From Kryptolebias marmoratus (taxonomy: Eukaryota > Chordata > Actinopteri > Cyprinodontiformes > Rivulidae), in assembly GCF_001649575.2 (NCBI RefSeq), contig NC_051441.1:13608903-13672902 (forward strand): a stretch of 64,000 nucleotides of DNA. Reading direction: 5' to 3'. The notes below the pieces were generated by a model. It had not been told where the DNA came from and did no database searches. It saw only the letters and a list, made by a program, of their open reading frames with translations. The position numbers were made by a program, and so were the translations under genes. Positions 42,757 through 62,812 of this stretch are shown here, piece by piece. Within the stretch, counting starts at the first letter, position 1, and every line of letters begins with the position of its first letter.

Positions 42757-43879
42757 CCCTTTCCTGCTAAAGTCTTCGGTGGGTCTCTGAAAGCTCTCGC
42801 AGAACAGGTTACGAGCTTCAAAAGATAAGAAAAATAAAAACCTGATCCCAGTAATTAGTCCTCAATCAGATATGAGACTGCTAAGAGTCAACTATACTGC
42901 AGTTATTTGTACAACTGTAGTTCTTGAGAAAAAAAAACTGGACAAACTGGTTAAGACGGAAGAAATGTGTCCAACCTTCTCTCACATATTAGAGTTTCGC
43001 TCCTCCTGATTCCAGGTAAAGGCAGCAGAAATGAGAGCTGTAAACCCAGGTTAATGAAGTACCAGCTCGTAACCACCTCCTGCTCTCTCTGCGGCCTCCC
43101 CCTCCCCCTCCCTCTCTGCAACCTGCTGCCGCCGCTCGCACCTGAGGCACGTTTGTGCTCTCCTCATCTCCTGCGACACCCTAAACCATGGCGAAAACCT
43201 TCTTGGTCGAGTCTCCAGACTCCACCAGCAAGGATCTCCCTCAGGTCCTCAGAGAGAGAGAGCAGAGAGTTCAGAAACGTGGAAACACAGACACAACAAC
43301 TGAAAGCTGAAGTCAGCGGGGCACAGCACATTGTTCGGCCTCGACGCCGGAGCTGGAATGCGACGAACAATGGCGTAAAGTCTAGAGAGCGCTCCGAAAC
43401 GCTGCAGCAGGCCCCGGTTAACGCCAGGACAGCAGAGTCTATTCACGGCCGCCTGACGTTCCAGCATTGTCTCCACGTGCCTGCTGGGGTTAAAGGTCAA
43501 ACGTGGCCTGACTCGCCAGTGGCACGTTCTACATTTCCTTCTTTTGTCTCGCTTTAAAGACACGTTCTGAAAATGTACAAGTAGATCACAGAGTTGTGAC
43601 ACACTAGGAATGTCTGGGGAAAAAAAAAAAAAAAGTCTGCCATGCTGAGACATGCAGCACAGAGATGGGAAAGGAGCTCAGCAGGAAAAGCAACTTTAGA
43701 GATGAGATTTGCCTTCTCGTGGCTCAAAGTTCACCTCTGAAGAGGAACAAAAGGTGGTTCAGGCTGATACGTTAAGTTTGTGCATTCTTAATACGCGCCA
43801 GGAACGAGCTCCACAAACCACCTCGCCCCAGAGAGGCTCAGACCCTGTCCTGTTTCAGGACACAACCTAAAAGGCGTAT
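42757..43879. other. Upstream region of gdpd3
   Basis: Contains the gdpd3 5' UTR and promoter, not precisely placed, with a C-rich pyrimidine block near 43090-43130. No other gene is recognised. Confidence 0.45.
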
Positions 43880-44430
43880 TTGTTGAGAGGAACGCTTCTG
43901 GTTAAAGAACCTCAGGTTTTAGCTCTGCGATTTGCAGATGATGTGGTTTTTGACGGTGCCTTTAGGCCCTGACCCGCCTCCAACTTCGAATTGTCGTGAT
44001 CACAAGAGATGACAGGATGGAGCGAGAGGTTAAAAAAAAAAAAGAGCGATCAGGTCTCGGTCTGCAGGAATGACAGCGTTGCTAGGGTTAAAGAAGGAGC
44101 CGAGCCAGAAGGCAAAGCTCAGGACTTTCTGGTCCGTCCACGTTCCACCGCTCACCTGAAGATGAGGAGTGCAGGACGCGATGAAGAATCCCAGAGACAA
44201 GCAGCTGAAATGACCTTCCTCTGTAGGCTCGGGGTACCGACTCAGCAGAGGTGGTTCAGGCGTCGGATCAGGACTCATTCTGGACACGTCCCTCCGGAGG
44301 AATGTCCACTGAGAGGACCTGAGAAGACCCAGAACTCATAGGAGGGATTATAGAACCCTTCTGGCCTGGGAACTCCTCAGGAGAGGGACGTCTGGGCTTT
44401 CCTTCTGGACCCGACTACAGATGAGATGGG
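43880..44430 (+). mobile_element. Degraded non-LTR retrotransposon, 3' part of the reverse transcriptase
   Basis: LRFADDVVF (about 43921-43948) is a reverse-transcriptase motif-C box. It is followed, with deletions, by the C-terminal end common in teleost LINEs: GAGCCAGAAGGCAAAGCTCA, CGTTCCACCGCTCACCTGA, then GAAGACCCAGAACTCATAGG, GGAGGGATTATAGAACCCTT and GAGAGGGACGTCTGGGC. Frames are broken. The clade is not assigned. Confidence 0.8.
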
Positions 44431-47400
44431 GGAAAAAATAATAAACCAGGGACTTCTTTAGTTCCTTTGGCCAATTACCTAAATTTAACCCCTTCATTCT
44501 CAGATAAATAAAACATTAATCTTTTGAATGAACACATTATTTGGTGCAAGACAAAACCTTCAAAATAAAACCTGGAGGAGTAATAATAATAACCAGTTTA
44601 ACAGCTAAATAATAACCCAACAATGATGGAGAGGTTCAAATTCATACATTTAGACTTTCTAGATGTAAATAAAGCTTTAAACTAAAACACAACCCCAGCT
44701 GTAAAAATACAAACTACAAACACAGGCTTTATAGTATGAGGAAAAGTTTTATTTAATTTTACATGTATATAATTCTGTTTTCGTTAATCGTTTATTTCAT
44801 AATACCTATGGAATATACAGACTATAACCTTCAAATAACTCATATCTTAGACAATCCCAGTAAATCAATTTTTAAAATAACTTTTTAAGACTTTGTCGGG
44901 GAGAAAACAACAACAACAAAAAAAAAAAACTAAAGAAAACAAAAAAAATATAACTTTCTGAAAACACTGCCAACAATAACAATGCTTGTAAGAGAACAAA
45001 AATCAAATAAAAATACACTACTAATAAAAAAAAGATACATTTAAACTCCCTTTTACATAAAAAAAAAAAAATTCACCAATATAACAACAACAGCAATAAT
45101 AAGAAACAGCCATTTAAAAACAGATCTGGAAACAGGCCGTCAGACTTGATGATGCAGTGGATGAAGACGAGGGGGTTTAAGTGCAACTCGTCACAAACAC
45201 CCCGACACACTCCTCAGTAAGACACGGAGGATGTGTGTGTGTGTGTGTGCGTGTGTGAGGAGGGTTTGCAGAACGACGTCCTCTTGGTTTACCCGGCAAC
45301 ACGTTTGGTCTGGTGATCAGATCAGAGGGAGGAACAAAAAAACTAAAGAACTGAACTAAGAGGCCTGGCTGTGTCCAGAATCTACCTTGTGTCGTCATGT
45401 CAGCGCAGGAGCGACAAAACAACACACACACACTTTCAAAACAAAAAACACACACACACACACACACAGAAGAAGAGTTTTGGCTTTACAGAGACGATAC
45501 AGTCTTACACCGACGTACGGACAGTCGGAGTCGCAACACAAACTTAAAGCTATACGAGCAGGATTTAGGACATGGAGAAATTATTTCAGGACAAAGAAGG
45601 GTGGGGGTGGAGGGGGGGTGGAGGAGGGGCAGGTCGCGTGGCTTCAAGACAAAGTGCAGACGTGCTGATTGAGTCACGTGACCGCTGTCCGTGATCCAAT
45701 GTGAGCCGAAGGACGGGGAAATGGTTTTCAAAGTCAGTGAAGCAACTTTGAAAGGAGGTGGGTGCATGACAACGAGGAGGAGGAGGTGGTGGAGGTGGAG
45801 GCAGCCCTTTGAGTGAAGCGTGGTAAGGGTTTGGGAGGTTGAACAAAAAAAATGGAGCATGAATGACAACCAAAAAGCCACGCGTCAGTCCCAGAGCGCT
45901 GGCTATGGCTTTCGTAAAGAACGGCGACAAGCCGGTGAAGCCGGTGGGGGTCCTGCGCCCGGGTGCAGCAAGACAACGAGCGCGGACAGAACCGAACCCT
46001 TGAGCGGCGCTTAGTACAGTCTGATCCAACACGGCAAAGACAGGAGAGAGCCGACGATGACGAACGAACGCGCGGACGGTAACACGAGGAACGAGCGTGG
46101 CTGGGGGGGGCGCTACATCACCCACGATGAAGAGCAAACCCGTCTGTTCGTTAACAGGTAACCAGGACGACGCAGAGATGTTGTATTATACGACCGCCGG
46201 CTTGGTCTGAGCGCTGTGCAGGTGGAACCGAACACAGGCTCCACAGATCAGCTCTGCGGCAGACATTTTGGCGTATCAGAGCATGAAAAAAAAAACAAAC
46301 AAAAACTCACTCCTGACATTAAAGACGAGCGAATCATATTTAAACTACCACCTACAAGGGACTACAAGGGTCCAGCTTTAGTGCAGGAAGCCTCACTGGC
46401 ACGAGTCAGAGGGATAAATTTGTTTCTCGAACGCTTCATAAAAGGTGGAACGACGACGAACCGAACAGAGAACCTGCACTCAGTTTTCAGCGCCTCAGAT
46501 CTGTGTTTATCGTTGTGTCAGTGAGGACAGAGTTCATTAAAGGACCCTTTAAGATAAATCTAAAATTATATAAGAAAATCTTAAAAAAACAGTAACAATA
46601 ATGTAAGAGAGAATCACTTCCTGATTGTTTTGATTCTCGCTGGTAATTTGGTCGCAGCTGGAGTTTTCTTTTTTTTTTATTTGTTTGGAAAAACGGCACA
46701 AAGCACCAAAAAAAGGTTCAGGGAAAAAACAAAAAAAAGGGACTTTGGTGTCAAAACTTCGGTGAATCCAAGGCGCTCAGGTGGCGTTCTCAGGATGAAC
46801 GGGGCTCGGGCGCGTTTGCTCTTAAACCAAGAAGCATGTTTCAAAAAGGTGGATCTTAAAATAATCTACGTCTCCCCAGCCAAGTTCCCTCCATCTCTCT
46901 GCCACTTTGGTAAACTCTTAAGGAATGCATGCGTTACATGAACATCATAACATTTTTTTTTGTTTGTTTTGGGTTTTTTTTCCCCCCTGGAAAAACTAAA
47001 AATAAAAGAGCAACAATAAAGAAATCCTGCCAACATGCCACTAAAAACATTGAATGTTTGTCTCAAAATCAAATGCTCAAAAAAAAAAAAAAAAAAACAA
47101 CTCGACTGAACTCAGAAACACTTGTACGAACAAAAACTGCAACGACCACAATTAAAAAAAAAATAAGAAAAAAAGAAAAAGCTTTTATATTTTGTATGTA
47201 CATGCACACACCCTGTTCATTTTTTTGCCCTCGAGAGTTTGTTTTTTTGTTTTTCTTTCCAAGAAGAAAGTAAGCAGTAATTCACGTGGAATAAGACGGA
47301 GTTATGGAGTCGGTTAATACAGCAGTTTGAGTAGAAACGACAGCAGAGCTCAGACGCATCGGCGACGTGACGGAGGAGGAGCGGGGCGATGAAAGAGGGG

Positions 47401-48108
47401 GCGAGTAAAGGAGGAGTCAAAGAAAACCAGAAGCGAGGTGAACGGAGAGTCCAGCGCGGACAGTTCGGACAACACGGCCCCACTCAGCCACAGAAGGAAA
47501 GTCAAATTTATACTTAGCTCTCGCAGCAGGAATGCAAAGATAAGCAGTTAAAATGTTCGTATTTCCTGTGTTGAAGTTTCGTTGGTTTCTCGAAGATGCA
47601 TTTCTCGTTTATTTAAGCGTGTCGTTCAGGGTCTTCTTGTTCCGAGCCTCTGCGCGGCGTCATCACTTTGTGCTAAGAAAGACGAGAACAAGAAGACGAA
47701 AAGAGAAATGGAGCACCCATTACCATTTTTAATCCAGCCTTTCTTGCCCACAACACAACCTCCTTGCTGAAACTCATTTTTCCATGTCTAAATGTAGCGA
47801 GGCTTTAAAAACACGATTTCTTCAGGGAGTAACGTTCACATTCAAACGAACAACAGGAACCAAAATAAAAACGCTCTTAAACTAAAAGTAAAGTTTCATT
47901 TTGGGATTCTTCTAATCATCTTGTACTATTATGAGCCTAAAATCATTAAGAGGAATTTGAGAAACTCAAATTTAGCAACATTTACCCTTAAATATGAGTA
48001 AATTTCGCAAACCTTTCCTTGCTTCTCAGGAGTTTTTTGTGTACATGTACTATCATGTCTGCACCTTCTATACTGACACCTAGTGGTCTCAAACCAAAAC
48101 AAAATCCG
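44431..48108 (-). other. Probable mapk3 3' UTR / terminal exon region
   Basis: The minus strand has AATAAA (plus TTTATT at about 44750). No independent gene is recognised across 3.4 kb. Content: A-rich runs near 44910-45070, CA/GT microsatellites (45232-45257, 45449-45469), a purine-rich strand at 45600-45800, and a GTCACGTGAC palindrome at 45673-45682. The proline-rich frame on the minus strand here looks like simple-repeat translation. Confidence 0.5.
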
Positions 48109-57628
<9,520 letters not shown>

Positions 57629-57867
57629 AAACAAATTTTAGAGAGGCGAAAGTTGATCACCATGAAAACGAGTGCGACGGCCTGGCGACGGCCGTCGCTA
57701 CGCGACCTTTTCTACGTCACCACGTACGGCGGCGCACTTCCTGGATCCCGTGTTGTTGTAGCTATTAATCGCTAGCAGCATTAGCATTGTTAGCTGTGTG
57801 TGTGTTTGTGGTGGTTTATGTGTCGGTTTGGGTGTGTGAGGTGAATATTTGAGCCTCTGCAGTAACA
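57629..57867 (+). promoter_or_regulatory. Promoter and 5' leader of zinc-finger gene 1 (duplicated)
   Basis: This is nearly identical to 62587-62812. Shared elements include CTACGTCACCACGTAC (CRE-like), GCGCACTTCCTGGATCCCG (ETS-like CTTCCTG) and AGCATTAGCATTGTTAGCTG. No TATA box is seen. The match runs into the coding start. Confidence 0.6.
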
Positions 57868-59097
57868 ATGTCTTCAGTTCAGTCTCTGAGAGAGTTCATC
57901 AGCGAGCGACTAACTGCTGCTGCTGAAGAAATAGTCACAGAGTTTGAAAAAACCATCGTCCAGTACGAGGAAGAGATCGACCGTCAGCGCAGACTGCTGG
58001 ACATCAGCTCGAAAGCACAAATAAATCTGTACAACATAGAACTCCCACAGCATTACATCTGGAAGGAAAATAAAGTTCTCACTGACCAGCAAGTTCACGA
58101 ACAGGAAAGTAAGTCCAGTTTGGTCCAGGAGGAACCAGAACCAATACAAATTAAAGACGAACAGGAGGAAATATGTACCAATCAGGATGAAGAGCAACTT
58201 TCACTGAAGCGGGAGGCCGATGCGTTTATGGTGACTCCTGATTATAAAGAAATTAACCACAAGGAACCAGAACCTCTCCAGGAGGAACCAGAACCTCTCC
58301 AGGAGGAACCAGAGCCTCTCCAGGAGGAACCAGAGCGTCCACAGATAAAAGAGGAACCAGAAACTCCTACTTATAAGGAACTACACCACTTGAAACTAGA
58401 ACCAAACAGGAACCAACTCCTGGGTCAAAACTCTCTTGAAGCAGAGAACCAAGATCAGGAACCAATCAGGAATGTAGACCCAGGATCCAGCAGAGATGAA
58501 GAGCTGAAACAACATAAGAGACGTCCACAAACCAGAGGTCATCGAGACAATGTAGACAGTCCAAAACTAAAGAGAGACCAAAAAAAGTGTTTTTTGTGTG
58601 TGACTTGTGGAAAACAATTCAGTTTGAAATCAAGTTTAGTCAACCACGTGAGAACTCACACAGGTGAGAAGCCTTTCTCATGTCATAGCTGTGAAAATAC
58701 ATTTAATAAAATCACTAATTTAATCAAACACATGAAAACTCACCCAGGTGAGAAGCCTTTCAAGTGTGAGACTTGTGGAAAAAGTTTTAATCATAGATCT
58801 AGTTTAGTCATCCACATGAGAACTCACACAGGTGAGAAGCCTTTCAAGTGTGAGACTTGTGGAAAAAGTTTTACTCAAACATCTTATTTAGTCAAACACA
58901 TGAGAATTCACACAGGTGAGAAGCCTTTCAAGTGTCAGACTTGTGGAAAAAGTTACAGGGATCACAACGGTATTAAATACCACATGCGAACTCATACAGG
59001 TGAGAAGCCTTTCTTGTGTCAGACCTGTGGGAAAAGGTTTAATCAAAGATGTAATTTAGTCAAACACATGAGAACTCACAGAGGTCAGGAGGGGTGA
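57868..59097 (+). CDS. C2H2 zinc-finger protein with fish-type N-terminal helical domain (gene 1)
   Basis: A 409-residue uninterrupted frame encodes a probable nuclear DNA-binding regulator of a family expanded in fish. The N-terminal domain (about 1-75; SVQSLREFISERLTAAAEEI, then QYEEEIDRQRRLLDI) is predicted helical and is shared by many teleost ZNF genes. An acidic Glu/Pro linker follows, with three perfect-length heptad repeats (EPEPLQE). Six C2H2 fingers start at about residues 242, 270, 298, 326, 354 and 382. Finger 2 has CEN in place of CGK and the linker after it is HPGEKP. Most other linkers are HTGEKP. The gene has no intron in the coding part. Its target DNA is unknown. A near-copy begins at 62813. 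Confidence 0.9.
   Translation: MSSVQSLREFISERLTAAAEEIVTEFEKTIVQYEEEIDRQRRLLDISSKAQINLYNIELPQHYIWKENKVLTDQQVHEQESKSSLVQEEPEPIQIKDEQEEICTNQDEEQLSLKREADAFMVTPDYKEINHKEPEPLQEEPEPLQEEPEPLQEEPERPQIKEEPETPTYKELHHLKLEPNRNQLLGQNSLEAENQDQEPIRNVDPGSSRDEELKQHKRRPQTRGHRDNVDSPKLKRDQKKCFLCVTCGKQFSLKSSLVNHVRTHTGEKPFSCHSCENTFNKITNLIKHMKTHPGEKPFKCETCGKSFNHRSSLVIHMRTHTGEKPFKCETCGKSFTQTSYLVKHMRIHTGEKPFKCQTCGKSYRDHNGIKYHMRTHTGEKPFLCQTCGKRFNQRCNLVKHMRTHRGQEG
58264..58326 (+). repeat. 21-bp coding minisatellite, three units
   Basis: Three tandem copies of GAACCAGAACCTCTCCAGGA plus G, with one or two variants, encode EPEPLQE repeats. The paralogue at 63209 has a single unit, so copy number has changed since duplication. 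Confidence 0.95.
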
Positions 59098-59409
59098 TCT
59101 TGTGACTCTTGTACCTTTCTCAACTCTGAGGTACATTAAACCTCTGAGTTGAGAAGGTGGAGTCGTTCCTCATCATTAAACTGTAGTCCACCAGAGAGAA
59201 AGGTTTGTTTGAAAAGTTAAACAAGATTAAAACCATCGCTTTCTGTTTGAGCTGTTACCCAGTTTACTCAGACTTGTATAAAATGTTATCCCTTTAAGAC
59301 TGTGGCATTGTGGGTAATGTAGTTGTGACTTTAGTAAAGTAGGATTCACCAGAGGAATGTGGGAAAACAGACATTAGGTATTTAGAGAAATTCAACTTTG
59401 AAAATATAA

Positions 59410-60439
59410 TTATCTAAATGTCTGCTTCCACAAGTTTGTCTTCACTCGAATCAGGAGATGCTGCTGCCCCCTTTGCTTCCCCCTCCCACTTTTCTGTTTG
59501 TAGAAGCAATTGAAAAGGCAGCTGGAGAGACTGAACCGGAACAAGTCTGCAGGTCCAGATAGTGTCAGCCGCAGAGTCCTGAAGGCCTGTGCAGAGCAGC
59601 TCTGTGGGATTCTGCAACACCTCTTCAACCTTAGCTTGACTCAAGAGAAAGTACCACTGTTGTGGAAGACATCCTCTCTGGTTCCGGTACCAGAGAAAAC
59701 TCACCCCTCAGTCATCAACGACTACAGACCTGTTGCCCTGACATCCCACATCATGAAGGTCCTGGAGAGACTCCTGTTGGCCCACCTGAGTAAGCAAACC
59801 AGCCCATATCAGGACCCCCTTCAGTTTGCTTATTGTCGTGGAGTTGGAGTTGAAGATGCCATCATACACCTGCTTCAACAAACCCGCTGTCATCTGGACA
59901 AAGCAGGCAGCACTGTGAGGATCATGTTCTTTGATTTCTCCAGTGCATTTAACACAATTCAGCCTGATCTGCTTCGTCTGAAACTCCAGAAAACTCAGGT
60001 GNGATCCTTCAAGGTTTCCAGCAAGATGTTGCAGATCTTCTATAAGTCTGTTGTTGAGAGTGTCATCTCCTCTGCCATCATCTGTTGGGGCAGCAGCATC
60101 AGAGCCAGGGACCTAAAAAGGCTCAACAACCTGATAAAGAAAGCTGGTTCTGTTCTTGGGATGACTGTGGAACCTCTGGAGATGATGATGCAAAGAAGGA
60201 TTTTGCATAAAATCAAGGAAATCATGGACAACCCTGACCATCCTCTTCATGAGACTGTCATTGGAAAACAGTCTCTTTAGTCAAAGGCTTCTTCAGATTA
60301 GTTGTAAAACGGACCGCTACAGGAGATCATTCCTGCCCACAGCCATCACCATCTATAATAACTCCTTGATTTAAATGAGCTACGTCAACATTTATTTCCC
60401 TTTGAGATTAATAAAGTATTTTTGAATTGAATTGAATGT
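59410..60439 (+). mobile_element. Non-LTR retrotransposon with internally deleted reverse transcriptase
   Basis: The frame 59510-60280 starts with KSAGPDSVSRRVLKACAEQL, and LVPVPEKTHPSVINDYRPVA, FERLL-like and MFFDFSSAFNTI follow (RT fingers and palm motif A). At 60002 (N) it jumps to VVESVISSAIICWGSSI and LKRLNNLIKKAGSVLG, the C-terminal end of such ORFs. The region with the catalytic F/YADD box is missing. The 3' end is AATAAAGTATTTTTGAATTG with short GAATT repeats at about 60410-60437, a tail typical of fish LINEs of the L2/CR1 type. It is a dead copy unless the N hides an assembly collapse. Confidence 0.85.
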
Positions 60440-62586
60440 TCTTTTATGGTCATTGTTTTTCAAAATGTTCCAGCAAATGCTGAAAATTATTAATTGGGTT
60501 TTTTTTGCCATTTGTTTGGCACCAGTTGGATTGTGTTCTTGTTTAGCAGTCCTTGTTTTTTTTTGTTTTGTTTGTTTTTCTTTCTGGAGTTTAGAAATGA
60601 AATGCATGGTGCTAAAGTGATGAGGTATGAAACTCCAGATTATGCTGTTTGCCTGAATCAGTTTTGTTTTTGTTTTTTTAGTAAGCTTGAACTGTTGTAG
60701 ACTTAAAAACTGTAAACATCTGTTAAGTTTCTCATGTTTTTTTTTCTAAAATCAAACAATAGAAGACAAAAGTGTAGTGATCTGAAAAATAAATAAATAA
60801 AGCTATTAATCAATATCACGCGCAAGGACTTTAATGCAATTTTTCTTTTTAAAATGTTCATAAAATTGAAGCGCAGAGCTGGTGTTCTGAGGGTCTGTGC
60901 TTCCTCGTCAGATTTACCTACTGTAGCACGGCTAGATAGCTACGTCTAACTGTCGGTGCTGCTTGTCAAAAACTGCAACTGCCATGTTTACAAACCGAAA
61001 ACTAGAGCGGTCTGTATTAATGTTAAATGTCATAATTAGATAACATTCTTTGAAGTGGAAACTTAAAAGTTATAAGTTATGCTTAGCAAGAAGTTTGCTG
61101 CTTCAGTACATTTGGATCTCTTTTCAGAACAATCTGGACTATATGCAAACTGCCGTATTTTTTCTTTGTAGTATGCAAAGATGATTTGAACATTATAGCT
61201 CTGCTTTAACCAAATCAGAATAGTTAACGTGTTTTCAGTTAAGGTCCAAGGGTCCAGTCTTTTCATTACATTTTCTTACTTTTCTCCTTCTCTCTAAAAC
61301 AAACCTCACTTCCTCTTTACTAATTCTCTGCACTTCCTGATCCAGTATCTGTCCCAGATCTGTTCTCCTCTATCTGTCATTTTCCTCATTCATATAAAAG
61401 CAACAGTATTTTAACTGTTTCACACACTTCAACTGCTAGTATTGGTATTACTGTAAATAGTTTAAGAATTACTTTAAGTGCCCTCAACCTCTTGGAAAAA
61501 AAAATACTATCAAAGTAGTTGCAAAGTGTTGCTACAGTGTTACAGGAAACTGCTGTGACGAGCACACCAATTTAAATGTTATAAGCAGAGTACTAAGTGT
61601 GCTGTTTTACTGGAGTTGAAACAAGCACATAATAATAACATTATTACATTTATTCATGGTGTAAAATAATAAGATTTACAGCAGCTTTTTTGTTAGTTTA
61701 CCTTTTTCACATCAACCAGCTTACTTGACACAACAGCTGAAAGCAGCAAGTGTCAGAAAAAAATTACAACTTACATACAAACATTTACAAAAGCACAAAA
61801 AACAAAATTCTTCCAAAATACTCCACAGAAATAACTTTCACTTGTCTAAATTTTTAATGTACACATATGCATCTTTTAATGGTTTAAAAGAAAAATATAA
61901 AATAGGAAAAACCTAGTTATTTCCATGCAGTGTCCAGAAAGAGTTGTTGTTCAGCTTGTAGGGCACCACAGCTGCTTCAACCCACCAATCATTCTTTGCA
62001 TCTTGCTGTGGGACAACAGGGAGAAAAGATAATTAAACAAAAACGTCAACTGCTTTCTTCTACCTGGCAGAATATTTTATTTCTACTTTATTTCCATAGT
62101 TTAAATATAGAATGAGCTAAGTATTAATAACAAACGCATCATGGTGACACAAAGTTACTCTACACTAGACATACACAGCTTCGGTCATATGTAGCATCCA
62201 ACGTTCCTCATGTGTTGTTTTTAGTACGTATTCAGGGCGGTTTACTGAAAAGGTATGAAAATATTAAAGTAGAATAAATATATGGACAAAATATCCCGCT
62301 GAAGACCAAATTTGTAGTGATTAACAGTATTTACAGTGACCTAGTGACGCCGAACAATGGGACTAATTTCTTGTTTACAGTACGGTAACGATATTGCAAA
62401 CTGCAAAAAAAACATTTGTATTAATATGTTTGAGTAGCATTGCAGCTAAATTAAATAAAACTTACCGTAACCTTCGGAGAAAAGAAACAAACAAACGAAA
62501 CTTCTACAGGTAGCACATATCGATAAGAAAATCTGCTGAGTAAACAACCTGTGAAGTAACATTAGTCTGCGCATGCGCATTGCCAT
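60440..62586. other. Intergenic sequence between the two zinc-finger genes
   Basis: AT-rich, with no recognisable exons or RNA genes. The right end carries an NRF1 palindrome (62568-62580) just before the duplicated promoter. Confidence 0.6.
62568..62580. promoter_or_regulatory. NRF1-type motif TGCGCATGCGCAT
   Basis: A perfect palindromic NRF1 core, 233 bp upstream of the second zinc-finger start codon and outside the duplicated block. Gene 1 has no equivalent. Confidence 0.5.
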
Positions 62587-62812
62587 AAACAAATTTTATG
62601 GAGGCGAAAGCTGATCACCATGGAAACGAGTGCGACGGCCGTCAGTACGAGACGTTGCCTACGTCACCACGTACTGCGGCGCACTTCCTGGATCCCGTGT
62701 TGTTGTAGCTATTAATCGCTAGCAGCATTAGCATTGTTAGCTGTGTGTGTTTGTCGTGGTTTATGTGTCGGTTTGGGTGTGTGAGGTGAATATTTGAGCC
62801 TCTGCAGTAACA
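62587..62812 (+). promoter_or_regulatory. Promoter and 5' leader of zinc-finger gene 2 (duplicated)
   Basis: This matches 57629-57867 almost base for base. It lacks a short GC-rich segment (around GGCCTGGCGACGG in copy 1) and two bases of the GT run. CTACGTCACCACGTAC and CTTCCTGGATCCCG are conserved. Confidence 0.6.

Noticed and set aside
45586..46137. 183-codon minus-strand frame with a polyproline run
   Set aside because: It translates GGA/GGT simple sequence in the presumed mapk3 3' region. There is no conserved motif, and overlapping frames are equally long.
58107..58116. GGAAAGTAAGT inside zinc-finger gene 1, a possible splice donor
   Set aside because: The frame stays open and conserved through it in both gene copies, and no matching acceptor with a better frame is evident. 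Treated as coding.
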